Source: Elusimicrobiota bacterium
GTDB lineage: Bacteria > Elusimicrobiota > Elusimicrobia > FEN-1173
Length of the DNA stretch: 64,000 nt
Direction: 5' to 3'
Assembly: GCA_016715645.1 (NCBI GenBank)
Contig: JADJZR010000009.1
Location: forward strand, 1-64,000
Shown: piece by piece, positions 1 to 8,311 of the stretch
Numbering within the stretch: position 1 is the stretch's first letter
How the letters are laid out: every line of letters begins with the position of its first letter
Position numbers and translations under genes: made by a program
Notes under the pieces: generated by a model
What the model was told of the DNA's origin: nothing
Database searches by the model: none
What the model saw: the letters and a program-made list of their open reading frames with translations, nothing else

Positions 1-510
1 GGCCTGTTCGGCGATCAAAACGCCCATGTCTTCGTCCGCGCGATCAAAAACGCCGCCACGTTTATTAAGCGCTTGCAGGGCTCCCACCGTGTCGCCCCGT
101 TTGCGCACGAGGGGAATCGTTAAAATAGTTTTGGTGCGAAACCCCGTTGTCCGGTCGATGGACGGACTGAAATCCTTGTCGCCGTAAGCGTTCATCACAT
201 TGACGATGCGGTTTCCGAAAATGGCTCGGCCCACGATCCCCTGGTCGGCGGGAAGTCGAATGACCGGTTGGCCGGTAGCGACGGGAGCCCAGACTTGATT
301 TTTCATATTGTCCAATAAAAACACCGTCGCCCGTTGGGCTTTCAGGATTTTGCAAGCGGCTTCGATGACCAACGAGAGGAGGGTCTGAAGGTCCCGTTCC
401 TGGGACATCCGTTTGGTGTAATCGAACAATCGGTTGGTCCGCCGCCGCCAGTCGCGGAGCTGATCCAGTTCGGATGGGGTGGTGGAAAAATGTGGGTGTC
501 GCCTGTTCAC
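1..510 (-). CDS. GAF-domain signalling protein, N-terminal part (runs off left edge)
   Basis: The minus strand is open from a GTG at 510 to the edge (170 codons), with an in-frame TAA two codons upstream of that GTG. The translation reads VNRRHPHFSTTPSELDQLRD and then a GAF fold: a helix with RLFDYTKRMSQERDLQTLLS, then ILKAQRATVFLLDN, DQGIVGRAIFGNRIVNV and TIPLVRKRGDTVGALQALNK. These are hallmark GAF strands of a small-molecule or redox sensing module. Such N-terminal GAF domains usually precede a diguanylate cyclase, PP2C phosphatase, adenylate cyclase or histidine kinase output, and that part lies outside the window. No Shine-Dalgarno is visible before the GTG; the internal ATG of the MSQERD segment is an alternative start. 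The gene is divergent from nfeD. Confidence 0.75.
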   Translation of the reverse strand, partial: MNRRHPHFSTTPSELDQLRDWRRRTNRLFDYTKRMSQERDLQTLLSLVIEAACKILKAQRATVFLLDNMKNQVWAPVATGQPVIRLPADQGIVGRAIFGNRIVNVMNAYGDKDFSPSIDRTTGFRTKTILTIPLVRKRGDTVGALQALNKRGGVFDRADEDMGVLIAEQA

Positions 511-585
511 AGATTAAGTCTAACACGAGAATTAAAAAAATTCCAGAGATTATAAACTCTCGGCTCCTATTGAAGAGCAGGTTTT

Positions 586-593
586 GGTAGAAT
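586..593 (+). promoter_or_regulatory. extended -10 promoter of nfeD (TGG-TAGAAT)
   Basis: TAGAAT at 588-593 is preceded by TGG, giving an extended -10. No convincing -35 lies 16-18 bases upstream. The ATG of nfeD is only 9 bases after the -10 and has no Shine-Dalgarno, so the transcript is probably leaderless or nearly so (inference). Confidence 0.5.
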
Positions 594-602
594 GGCTTCG
601 CT

Positions 603-1919
603 ATGTTAAAAAAGTGGACCCTTTTCGCTTTGGGCGGGCTGGGGTGGGCGATGTTGTGGGCACAGCCCCAACCAGAACCCGGCGCGGGACCTTTATACCG
701 TCTCTCTTTCACTGGGACCGTCGATCCGGTTGTTAAGAATTATCTGGTGGACGGGTTGGCCAGGGCCCGGGACGGCCGGGCGTCGGCTGTTTTGATCCAA
801 ATGGATACCCCTGGCGGGTTGTTGGACGCGACACGCGACATAGTCCAGGCCATTCTCAATTCGTCTCTTCCGGTGATCGTTTATGTGGGGCCCGCGGGGG
901 CCCGGGCGGCGTCGGCGGGAGTGTTCATCACGTTGGCCGCGGATGTGGCCGCCATGGCGCCTCAAACCCATTTAGGCGCGGCCCATCCGGTCAGCGTTGG
1001 CGGGGGCGTCGTTCCTGGCGGAAAAGAATCCGACGAAAAATCCAACGCCGTCATGGAAGAAAAAGCCGTTTCCGACACCGCCGCCTACGCTCGGTCCCTG
1101 GCGGCCGCTAAAGGGCGAGATCCCGAATGGGCGGAAAAAGCCGTTCGTCAAAGCCTTTCGCTCACTTCCCAGGAAGCTCTTAAAAAAGGCGTGGTCGATT
1201 TGCTGGCTGACGATGAAACGTCCTTGCTCAAATCCTTGACCGGTCGAACCGTTAAAAAAGGGGATACCACGTTCACCCTTCGGCTGGAGCAGGTCCCCTT
1301 GGTCAGCCACGAAATGACTTTGCTCCAACGCTGGCTTCACACGATTGCTAACCCCAACGTGGCCTATCTCCTGTTGGCCCTGGGATTTTACGCGTTGATT
1401 TATGAATTTTCGTCCCCGGGAATCGGGTTGGCCGGGATTGCGGGTGTGATCTGTTTGGTGTTGGCTTTTTTCTCACTCCAGGTTTTGCCGCTCAACTACG
1501 CGGGACTGGCGTTGGTGGTGGCGGGACTGATCATGATGGGGCTCGACATTTTTACGGGGGCCCACGGGTTGCTCATTTTCGGGGGATCCGTTTCGTTGGC
1601 CATCGGGTCCTTTTTTCTGTTCGATCGAGACCAATCGTTGTTTCGGGTGTCTTGGCTTCTGGTATTGACCGTGGTGGGGACCTCCCTGGGGTTTTTTGGC
1701 GTTGTGGTCCGATCTTTGTGGAAACTGAGGCGCAAAAAACCCGTGACCGGCACGGAAGGACTGGTGGGCCAGCGCGCCGAAGTGCGCGGGGAGGGGCAAG
1801 TCTTTTTGGAGGGCGCCCTGTGGTCCGTGGAGGCCGGGTTGGAAAACGCTCAGACCGGTGATCACGTGGTGGTCGTCAACGTTTTAGGAAATCGACTTGT
1901 GGTTCGAAAGGAGGCCTAG
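603..1919 (+). CDS. nfeD: NfeD family membrane serine protease (ClpP-class domain plus TM and NfeD OB-fold domain)
   Basis: 438 aa, the long (NfeD1b) form. Residues 1-20 are a signal peptide. Residues about 30-220 are a ClpP-class protease domain with MDTPGGLLDATRDI and ARAASAGVFIT. By family comparison Ser104 and Lys154 (MEEKAVSDTAAYARSLA) form the Ser/Lys dyad. Four or five transmembrane helices occupy about 245-370, and a C-terminal OB-fold NfeD domain (GLVGQRAEVRGEG...) follows. Family members cleave the hydrophobic C-terminus of the partner stomatin/slipin, which is encoded immediately downstream with no gap (TAG then ATG). The pair therefore probably acts together in membrane microdomain quality control. 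The ATG at 603 sits just after a -10 element. Confidence 0.93.
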   Translation: MLKKWTLFALGGLGWAMLWAQPQPEPGAGPLYRLSFTGTVDPVVKNYLVDGLARARDGRASAVLIQMDTPGGLLDATRDIVQAILNSSLPVIVYVGPAGARAASAGVFITLAADVAAMAPQTHLGAAHPVSVGGGVVPGGKESDEKSNAVMEEKAVSDTAAYARSLAAAKGRDPEWAEKAVRQSLSLTSQEALKKGVVDLLADDETSLLKSLTGRTVKKGDTTFTLRLEQVPLVSHEMTLLQRWLHTIANPNVAYLLLALGFYALIYEFSSPGIGLAGIAGVICLVLAFFSLQVLPLNYAGLALVVAGLIMMGLDIFTGAHGLLIFGGSVSLAIGSFFLFDRDQSLFRVSWLLVLTVVGTSLGFFGVVVRSLWKLRRKKPVTGTEGLVGQRAEVRGEGQVFLEGALWSVEAGLENAQTGDHVVVVNVLGNRLVVRKEA

Positions 1920-2663
1920 ATGTTCTTTTTTCCTGGAGTGGTGATTGTGTTGGTGTTGTGGCTGGTGGTCACGGCGGTCCGCATTGCCAACGAGTATGAG
2001 CGCGGCGTGATTTTGCGGTTGGGCCGGTTTCATTCGGTCAAAGGGCCGGGCCTCTTTTTTGCGATTCCTTTCAACGTCGACAAGGTGTATAAGGTGGACC
2101 TTCGCACGGTGACCTGGGACGTGCCGGTTCAGGAAGTCATCACCAAAGACAACGTGCCGTGCAAAGTCAACGCGGTGTGCTATTTCAACGTGATCGACCC
2201 GGAACGGGCGGTTTTAAAAGTTCAGGATTTCCGCATGGCCACGTCGCAAATTGCCCAGACCACCTTGCGCAGTGTCTTGGGTCAAGTGGACTTCGACGAA
2301 CTGCTCAGCCAACGGGAAAAAATCAACAGCAAACTTCAACAGATTATTGATCAGCAAACCGATCCCTGGGGCGTCAAGGTGACCATCGTGGAAGTGAAAG
2401 ATGTTCAGGTCCCCGAATCCATGCAGAGGGCCATGGCGCACCAGGCCGAAGCCGAACGGGACCGCCGGGCTAAGATCATCGCGGCGGAAGGGGAATTTCA
2501 GGCGTCGCAAAAGTTGGCCGACGCCGCCCGCATCATCGCGTCGGAACCGGCGGCGCTCCAATTAAGGTTCCTTCAGACCGCCAAGGAAATCAGCGGCGAT
2601 CGGGGATCCACGTTCATTCTTCCCATCCCGGTGGAGTTGCTTAAGTTCCTGGGTAAAAATTAA
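1920..2663 (+). CDS. slipin / stomatin-like SPFH-domain protein
   Basis: 247 aa. One N-terminal membrane helix (residues 2-20, FFPGVVIVLVLWLVVTAV) is followed by an SPFH/PHB domain with the stomatin signatures ANEYERGVILRLGRF, GPGLFFAIPF and VDLRTVTWDVPVQEVITKDN. The region from about 170 to 210 (MQRAMAHQAEAERDRRAKII, AAEGEFQASQKLA) is the typical coiled coil for oligomer formation. The hydrophobic, Pro-containing C-terminus (STFILPIPVELLKFLGKN) is where the NfeD protease is known to cut in homologous pairs. The start abuts the nfeD stop codon, and AAAGGAGG in the nfeD tail serves as ribosome binding site, so the two are co-translated. The role is probably membrane microdomain organisation, inferred from the family. 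Confidence 0.93.
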   Translation: MFFFPGVVIVLVLWLVVTAVRIANEYERGVILRLGRFHSVKGPGLFFAIPFNVDKVYKVDLRTVTWDVPVQEVITKDNVPCKVNAVCYFNVIDPERAVLKVQDFRMATSQIAQTTLRSVLGQVDFDELLSQREKINSKLQQIIDQQTDPWGVKVTIVEVKDVQVPESMQRAMAHQAEAERDRRAKIIAAEGEFQASQKLADAARIIASEPAALQLRFLQTAKEISGDRGSTFILPIPVELLKFLGKN

Positions 2664-2674
2664 AAAGACGACGT

Positions 2675-3538
2675 GTGGATAAAACCCTCTTATTAAAATT
2701 AGCCCGACGGGGGTTGGCGGAAGATCGGGCCGGGCGCGATCTCACCAGTCGAATGTTCGTTCCGGCCCGAGCGCGGGGACGGGCGGTGATCGTGGCCAAC
2801 CGTCCGGGCGTTTTAGCCGGCGGGCCTATGGCGCAGGCTGTTTTTGAAGCCATGGGCTTGTCGGCACGGGGTCTGGTCAAAGACGGGGCCCGTGTTCGTC
2901 CCGGACAAAAATTATTGGCCGTTCAAGGCCCGTTGAGAGCGATTTTGTCGGCGGAACGAACGGCGTTGAATTTTCTCACGCATCTGTCCGGCATCGCCAC
3001 CTTGACGCGACGGTGTGTGGACGCGGCGGGACCCGGCGGGCCCGCTGTTTTGGAAACCCGAAAAACCCTTCCCGGCCTGCGCGACCTGCAAAAATACGCC
3101 GTGCGCATGGGCGGGGGAAAAAACCACCGGCGGGATTTGTCCGACGCGGTGTTGATTAAAGAAAATCATCTGGCTTTTTTTTCGACGCCCGGAGGGCGGT
3201 CGGACTTGGTTCGGCGGGTGAAACGGGTTCAACGGTCCGGTCGATGGGTGGAAATGGAATGCCGCAACCGGTCTGAGATTTTGTGGGCGTTGGAGGCGGG
3301 CGCCGACATTCTTCTGTTGGACAATATTCCGGTGTCGCGGTTGAAGGGGTTGGTCCACTGGATCCGTCGGGAATGCGGTAAAAAGGGCCGAATGGCCCCG
3401 TCCCTGGAAGTGTCGGGGGGTGTTACTCCGGAAATGGTCCCTCGGTTGGCGCGGGCCGGGATCGACCGGATTTCCATCGGGCGATTGACCCATTCGGCCC
3501 CGGCCCTCGACATGAGCCTGGACGTGACGGTCTTGTGA
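2675..3538 (+). CDS. nadC: nicotinate-nucleotide pyrophosphorylase (carboxylating)
   Basis: 287 aa, normal family length. It converts quinolinate and PRPP to nicotinate mononucleotide, CO2 and PPi in de novo NAD synthesis in the cytoplasm. Seen: the N-terminal EDRAGRDLTSRMF segment, AERTALNFLTHLSGIAT, the quinolinate/PRPP-binding stretch ETRKTLPGLRDLQKYAVRMG followed by GGKNHRRDLSDAVLIKENHL, the barrel strands EMECRN and ADILLLDNI, and the phosphate-binding end LEVSGGVTPEMV and IDRISIGRLTHSA. A GTG start is used 11 bases after the slipin stop. The end overlaps birA by four bases (GTGA), pointing to translational coupling. The partners nadA and nadB are not in this window. Confidence 0.95.
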   Translation: MDKTLLLKLARRGLAEDRAGRDLTSRMFVPARARGRAVIVANRPGVLAGGPMAQAVFEAMGLSARGLVKDGARVRPGQKLLAVQGPLRAILSAERTALNFLTHLSGIATLTRRCVDAAGPGGPAVLETRKTLPGLRDLQKYAVRMGGGKNHRRDLSDAVLIKENHLAFFSTPGGRSDLVRRVKRVQRSGRWVEMECRNRSEILWALEAGADILLLDNIPVSRLKGLVHWIRRECGKKGRMAPSLEVSGGVTPEMVPRLARAGIDRISIGRLTHSAPALDMSLDVTVL

Positions 3539-4473
3539 AGGCGGGGCAGGCGGTCCTTGAAAAATTAAGGGGGTCGGCTGTTCCCCTGTCGGGAACGGAT
3601 TTGGCCCGGGATTTGGGCGTTTCCCGGGCCGCGGTCCATAAACGCATCGAAAAACTGCGGGCGTCCGGGGAACGCATTGTCGGAACCCAGCGGGTGGGTT
3701 ACCGTTGGAGGGGTTCCGCGGATCGCTGGAACCCGCCGGCGTTGCGGCAGGGATGGGTGACCGATGTGGTTGCGTTTTCGACCGTGGGGTCGACCCAAGA
3801 CGAGGCCAAAACCCGGGCCGCGGGTGGCGCCGACGAAGGGACCTTGGTGGTGGCGGACCGTCAAACCGCCGGGCGAGGTCGCTGGGGCCGGGTGTGGGTG
3901 TCGCCCCGGGGCGGGTTGTGGTATTCGTTGGTTTTACGGCCGTCCATCGCGCCCGACCGTTGTCCCGCACTGACCTTGGTGGCCGCGTTGGATTGGGTTC
4001 GGGTGCTTCGCCGACGGGGCCTCGACGCCCGGGTGAAATGGCCCAACGACGTGTGGGTGGATGGAAAAAAAGTCGCCGGGATATTGACGGAAATGTCCGC
4101 CGAAACCGATCGGGTTCATTGGGTGGTGATGGGCGTGGGGCTTAATGTGAACAACCGGCCCCCGGCCTCAACGGAGGCCGCGTCGGTCAGCCAGTGGATC
4201 GGACCGGTGTCGCGACAAGAATTATTGTCAGAATGGCTGACCCGTTTCGCCCGGTCTTATGGGCGGTTTGTCCGAAACGGGTTTGGCCCTTTTCAACGGG
4301 ATTTTAATCGCTGGTCGCTTCTTCACGGGCGACGGGTTCGATTGGAGGGAACGGTTTCCATGGAAGGACAAGTTCTGGGTGTCGACGGCCTTGGGCGTCT
4401 GCGGTTGAGGACGGCGCGGGGCGAAAAAACATGCGTGGGCGGCGAAGTGTCGGTGGCCCGGAATCCCGCGTGA
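3535..4473 (+). CDS. birA: bifunctional biotin operon repressor / biotin-[acetyl-CoA-carboxylase] ligase
   Basis: 312 aa, GTG start inside the nadC stop. Residues 1-60 form an N-terminal winged HTH (LARDLGVSRAAVHKRIEKLR). The catalytic domain follows with STQDEAKTRAAGGADEGTLV, the biotinyl-AMP loop GRGRWGRVWVSPRGG, and KWPNDVWVDGKKVAGILTEM carrying the conserved lysines, then a C-terminal SH3-like domain (RVRLEGTVSMEGQVLGVD). It attaches biotin to the biotin carboxyl carrier protein of acetyl-CoA carboxylase (accD is at 47954). The HTH implies biotin-responsive repression, but no biotin genes are nearby to show a target. It overlaps the next gene by four bases (GTGA at 4470). Confidence 0.94.
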   Translation: MKAGQAVLEKLRGSAVPLSGTDLARDLGVSRAAVHKRIEKLRASGERIVGTQRVGYRWRGSADRWNPPALRQGWVTDVVAFSTVGSTQDEAKTRAAGGADEGTLVVADRQTAGRGRWGRVWVSPRGGLWYSLVLRPSIAPDRCPALTLVAALDWVRVLRRRGLDARVKWPNDVWVDGKKVAGILTEMSAETDRVHWVVMGVGLNVNNRPPASTEAASVSQWIGPVSRQELLSEWLTRFARSYGRFVRNGFGPFQRDFNRWSLLHGRRVRLEGTVSMEGQVLGVDGLGRLRLRTARGEKTCVGGEVSVARNPA

Positions 4474-6011
4474 CGATGGGACACGCGCCGTTGCGGGTGT
4501 TGATCGCGGACAACGACGACGCTTTTGTCCGTTTTTTCATCCACCGCATGGAATCCCTCAAAGAGTGGGCCGTTACCGTGGACGCGTGCGGGTCCGGGGC
4601 CGACCTGACCCAACGCATTTACGCTCAGCCTTACGATTTGGTGTTCATGGATTTGGGGTTGCCCGATTTTGACGGATTGTCCTTTTTGACGCGGGTGGCT
4701 CAAACGTCTTTGCCTCTTCCCTTTGTGGTGTTCTCGGAAAAAAACGAAGCCCGTCCCGCCGTGGAAGCCATGAAACGGGGCGTGCTGGATCACGTGATGA
4801 AAGAAGATTTTTCCACGATGGATCTGGACGGGTTTTTAGGGCGGCTCACCGAAACGTTCCATCTCAAACGGGAAAACGCCGAACTTCACCAGATCGGCGA
4901 AATGAAAAACGATTTCTTGGCCACCATTTCCCACGAACTGCGGACGCCGTTGACGTCCATCCTGGGTTTAAGCGAGCTGGTGTTGACCGGACGGATGGGT
5001 CCCTTGAACGAGAAACAGGCCGACAGCCTGCGCAAAGTGATCGAACAATCGCAAAATTTGGCGCGCCTCATCAATCAGTTGTTGGACGTTCAGGACACGT
5101 TAAGAACCCGCTCGCTGTCGGATCTGCACCCCCTTCTTTTGAATAGCATTGTCGGGGATCGGGTGTCCGCCTTGACTCCGTTGTTCGAGAAAAAAAAGAT
5201 TTCCCTTGTTTTTTCCAGCGACGGAGAAGGCGCGTGGATACGCATCCAGGAAGACGCCCTCGCGAAAGTGGTCGACCACCTGCTGTTGAACGCGCTGAAG
5301 TTTACGTCCACGGGGGGGCGGGTGTCTGTCGCGGTGACGCGCTTGGGGTCCGGCGGTGTTCTGGCGACGGTGCGAGACGATGGCCAGGGGATTCCCAAAG
5401 AAGCCTTGCCGTTTGTGTTTCAGAAATTTTTCCACGCCGATCCCAGTTTGAACCGGGGTTACGGAGGACTGGGATTGGGCCTGGCTTACTGCCAGTATGT
5501 GGTGGAATCGGCGGGCGGACGGATCTGGGTGGAATCGGCGGGCCCGAACCAAGGCACCACCGTCAGTTTCACTTTGCCCCGGTTGGATCCATCGGAGGCG
5601 GTGCCCGCGGCGGTGTCCCGGGACCACCAGGTGGTGTTGTGGGTGGACGACAACATCAACATGTTGGAACTGATGGAAGTGGGGTTCGCGTCCCTTCCGG
5701 AAACGGTTCAACTGGTGACCCGCCAAAGCGGTCAAGCGGCGTTGGACGAGGCGTTCGCCCATCCGCCGGACCTGATTGTTCTTGACATCATGATGCCCGA
5801 CATGAACGGACTGGAAGTGTTGTCCTACCTCCAACAGGAACCGTCCACGCGGGCGATTCCTGTGCTGATTGTGACGGGGTACAAGGAAGCGGCCGAAGAA
5901 GCGGTGGCGCGGGGCGCCGCGGCCTATTTTCTGAAACCGTTTCGAATTCCGGACATTTTGGCTAAAGTGCGGGAGTTTCTTAAAATTTCCCCGGCGACCG
6001 TAACGAGTTAA
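4470..6011 (+). CDS. hybrid histidine kinase with receiver domains at both ends
   Basis: 513 aa from the GTG at 4470, which overlaps the birA stop in the same GTGA arrangement as nadC/birA; ATG 4476 is an alternative. Order: REC1 (about 5-125; acceptor Asp in VFMDLGLPDFDG), a short linker helix, HisKA (NDFLATISHELRTPLTSILG, phospho-His in SHELRTP), HATPase_c (N box LLLNALKFTSTGG, G1 DDGQGIPKEA, G2 GLGLGLAYCQYVVES), and REC2 (about 390-510; DLIVLDIMMPDMNG with acceptor Asp, Lys in FLKPF). There is no membrane segment, so it is a cytoplasmic phosphorelay node. The input is probably phosphorylation of REC1 by another kinase. No output DNA-binding gene is adjacent; the signal is unknown. Confidence 0.92.
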   Translation: MTMGHAPLRVLIADNDDAFVRFFIHRMESLKEWAVTVDACGSGADLTQRIYAQPYDLVFMDLGLPDFDGLSFLTRVAQTSLPLPFVVFSEKNEARPAVEAMKRGVLDHVMKEDFSTMDLDGFLGRLTETFHLKRENAELHQIGEMKNDFLATISHELRTPLTSILGLSELVLTGRMGPLNEKQADSLRKVIEQSQNLARLINQLLDVQDTLRTRSLSDLHPLLLNSIVGDRVSALTPLFEKKKISLVFSSDGEGAWIRIQEDALAKVVDHLLLNALKFTSTGGRVSVAVTRLGSGGVLATVRDDGQGIPKEALPFVFQKFFHADPSLNRGYGGLGLGLAYCQYVVESAGGRIWVESAGPNQGTTVSFTLPRLDPSEAVPAAVSRDHQVVLWVDDNINMLELMEVGFASLPETVQLVTRQSGQAALDEAFAHPPDLIVLDIMMPDMNGLEVLSYLQQEPSTRAIPVLIVTGYKEAAEEAVARGAAAYFLKPFRIPDILAKVREFLKISPATVTS

Positions 6012-6037
6012 AAATTTTGATCCCAGGAGATCGGCCC

Positions 6038-6934
6038 TTGCGAAAAAAAACGTCCGAACGTGTGCGAGTCGCGGTGATCGGCGGAAGCGGACTCTACGCG
6101 ATTCCCGGCGTGGCGGATGTCCAGGAACTGCGTGTGCCAACGCCGTTCGGCGTTCCGTCCGACAAAATCAGCGTGGGACGGCTGTCCGGGGTCCGGTGCG
6201 CGTTTTTGCCGCGGCACGGGCGCGGCCATCGGCTGTTGCCATCGGAAGTCCCGTCCCGGGCCAACCTGTACGCGTTGAAATCCCTGGGGGTTGAACGGGT
6301 GATTGGGGTGGGCGCTGTCGGCAGTTTGAAAGAGGAGCTGGCCCCTCGCCATTTCGTTGTCCCGGACCAGGTGGTCGATCGGACCTGGGGTCGGCCGGTC
6401 ACATTTTTTGGCGAGGGGATTGTGGCTCACACGGCCCTGGATCATCCCTTTTGCGAGGACCTCCGCCGGGAGTTGGTTCGGGCCGGCCATGACGTCGGCG
6501 CGACGGTCCATTCGGAGGGAACCTACGTGTGCATTCAAGGGCCCCACTTTTCAACGAAGGCCGAGTCGCGGATGCACCGCGACCTGGGATTTTCGGTTGT
6601 GGGAATGACCCTGGCTCCGGAATTCAAGTTGGCCCGAGAGGCCGAACTGTGTTACGCCACGGTCTCGTTGGTGACCGATTACGATGTGTGGAAAGAGGGC
6701 GAGGAAGTGTCCGTGGACAAAGTGGCGGCGGTGATGCACGACAACGTGGATCGGGTGAACCGTTTATTGTCTCTTCTGTTGCCCCGTCTCGCGGCCGATC
6801 GGACATGCCGGTGCGGACAGGCCCTTCAGGGCGCGGTGTTTACCGATCCTCGGGCCATGAACCCGGTGACGCGCCGGAAATTAAATCTTGTGTTGGGCCC
6901 GCGAGTTTTGCCAAAAAAGGAGCGAGCGTGTTGA
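6038..6934 (+). CDS. mtnP: S-methyl-5'-thioadenosine phosphorylase
   Basis: 298 aa. The start chosen is TTG 6038, seven bases after AGGAGA; an upstream TTG in frame (6017) lacks a ribosome binding site. It phosphorolyses methylthioadenosine to adenine and methylthioribose-1-phosphate (methionine salvage). Seen: the phosphate-binding IGGSGLYAIPGV, LPRHGRGHRLLPSEVPSRAN, VGAVGSLKEELAP, DQVVDRTWGRPVTFFGEG, the substrate loop EGTYVCIQGPHFSTKAESRM, GMTLAPEFKLAREAELCYAT and VTDYDVW. The more usual NMT is GMT here. Some relatives act on inosine or guanosine, so specificity is inferred. The C-terminus overlaps the start of the next gene. Confidence 0.9.
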   Translation: MRKKTSERVRVAVIGGSGLYAIPGVADVQELRVPTPFGVPSDKISVGRLSGVRCAFLPRHGRGHRLLPSEVPSRANLYALKSLGVERVIGVGAVGSLKEELAPRHFVVPDQVVDRTWGRPVTFFGEGIVAHTALDHPFCEDLRRELVRAGHDVGATVHSEGTYVCIQGPHFSTKAESRMHRDLGFSVVGMTLAPEFKLAREAELCYATVSLVTDYDVWKEGEEVSVDKVAAVMHDNVDRVNRLLSLLLPRLAADRTCRCGQALQGAVFTDPRAMNPVTRRKLNLVLGPRVLPKKERAC

Positions 6935-7749
6935 ACGATTTTCAGCAATTTTTCCCAGTTTTTTCCAACGCGGTTATGCCGGTTTTGGCGGGGCTTGTGT
7001 TTTTCGCCATGGCGCTCTACGTTCACCGGATCGGACCCCTGCGCACGTTGATTGCGGGCGAGCTGACCTACCAGGGAGCGTTCTGGGGTTTTTTGTTCAT
7101 GGGGATCTATTTGGCTTCGCGCCCCATCCAAATTTTGTTTCCTCACCCCTGGCCGGTGATCGTCAACAATGTCCGGGAATTTTGCATGATCGGCATTTTC
7201 GGCCCGGCGGTGTTTTTGGCCGTTCTCAGTTTCGTGTTCGGTCATGACGCCGTGTCTCGCCGGACGGTTTGGGCGGTGGGCGCGCTGGGTGTGCTGTTGG
7301 CGGCGGCGTTTGTCACAGTCAATACGCTTGTCATCGGCGGGTCGGAACCTCTGTTCCAGGTCGGGCGGTTCACGGCCCACGACGGGTTGTGGTTTAAAAA
7401 TCCGGACCTGGCCCGACGGGCGTGGATGCCCGTCTTGTTTGTGATTCGCGTTGTCGATCCCATTCTGTTGGTGTTGGCGGCCGGCGTTGCCGCCGTCTGG
7501 CGCGGGACTCATTACCCGGCGGATAAAAAAGCGCTGTACGACAACATGCCCGCAAAACTGGTGATGATGGGGGCCGCCTGCGCTTCGTTTTCTCTGTCCA
7601 TGTTGTCGGTGGGCTTGTTGTTCGCCTTCGCGAAAATCCCCAACCAATGGTGGATCTATTACGCGGGGGCTCTTTTGGCGGGGATTTTGGAAACGCTGTC
7701 GTTGGCGTTGCCCATGAAAAAGCACGTTCAAGTGAGCGAACATCAATGA
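6928..7749 (+). CDS. seven-helix integral membrane protein of unknown function
   Basis: 273 aa from GTG 6928 (AAGGAG five bases before; TTG 6931 is also possible), overlapping the mtnP stop. About seven hydrophobic helices: VMPVLAGLVFFAMALYV, GAFWGFLFMGIYLAS, EFCMIGIFGPAVFLAVLSFV, TVWAVGALGVLLAAAFVTV, IRVVDPILLVLAAGVAAV, VMMGAACASFSLSMLSVGLL and WWIYYAGALLAGILETLSLA. The layout resembles the 7TM sensor modules found fused to histidine kinases or GGDEF proteins, but no output domain follows; the protein ends with a short charged tail. It is co-translated with mtnP and the Nudix gene (four-base overlap ATGA). I do not recognise the family. Confidence 0.75.
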   Translation: MLNDFQQFFPVFSNAVMPVLAGLVFFAMALYVHRIGPLRTLIAGELTYQGAFWGFLFMGIYLASRPIQILFPHPWPVIVNNVREFCMIGIFGPAVFLAVLSFVFGHDAVSRRTVWAVGALGVLLAAAFVTVNTLVIGGSEPLFQVGRFTAHDGLWFKNPDLARRAWMPVLFVIRVVDPILLVLAAGVAAVWRGTHYPADKKALYDNMPAKLVMMGAACASFSLSMLSVGLLFAFAKIPNQWWIYYAGALLAGILETLSLALPMKKHVQVSEHQ

Positions 7750-8297
7750 CCCGCGCCCTGGTGGAACGGGCCGTGCGCCGTCGGCGGGTGCATCGGGGAC
7801 TGGCGGTGGATTTCTGGTCCGATCAAATCCGATTGCCGTCGGGTAAAACCGCGGTGCGCGAATATCTGGGCCATCCCGGCGCGGTGGCGGTGGTGGCCGT
7901 GGCCGGGGGGAAAAAATCCGATCCGGAGCTGTTGTTCGTTCGTCAATACCGGTATCCGGTCAAAGAAGTCACATTGGAAATCCCCGCGGGGAAGCTGGAT
8001 CCCGGCGAGTCCCCTCTCGTGTGCGTGCAACGGGAACTGGAGGAGGAAACGGGTTTTCGGGCGCGGCGGGTTCGCAAACGGCTGTCGTTTTGGCCCACGC
8101 CCGCCTTCGCCAACGAAGTGATTCACCTCTACGAAGCCCAGGATTTGGTCCCCGGCCGATTTGCTCCCGACGATGACGAATTTATCCAACCCGTTCGACT
8201 TTCCCTGAGCCGCGCCCTGGCCCTTATTGAAACCGGCCGAATTAAAGATTCCAAAACCCTCATCGGCCTTTTGGTTTTCGCCCAAACCCTCCGGTAG
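7746..8297 (+). CDS. Nudix hydrolase, ADP-ribose pyrophosphatase type
   Basis: 183 aa from the ATG at 7746, overlapping the previous stop (ATGA). A perfect Nudix box is visible at about residues 88-110: GKLDPGESPLVCVQREL followed by EEETGF (G-x5-E-x7-REL-x-EE-x-G-F). Upstream strands LLFVRQYRYPVKEVTLEIPAG and the Pro-containing tail after the box (FWPTPAFANEVIHLYEA) match the NudF/ADPRase subfamily, which hydrolyses ADP-ribose to AMP and ribose-5-phosphate. Its position behind mtnP suggests nucleotide or sugar-phosphate housecleaning. The substrate is inferred from family resemblance only. Confidence 0.88.
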   Translation: MTRALVERAVRRRRVHRGLAVDFWSDQIRLPSGKTAVREYLGHPGAVAVVAVAGGKKSDPELLFVRQYRYPVKEVTLEIPAGKLDPGESPLVCVQRELEEETGFRARRVRKRLSFWPTPAFANEVIHLYEAQDLVPGRFAPDDDEFIQPVRLSLSRALALIETGRIKDSKTLIGLLVFAQTLR

Positions 8298-8311
8298 TCC
8301 ATTTCGCCTCA

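Noticed and set aside
2912..3970. 352-codon minus-strand ORF opposite nadC and birA
   Set aside because: Pro/Arg-rich composition typical of antisense frames in GC-rich coding DNA; both plus-strand genes are clearly identified.
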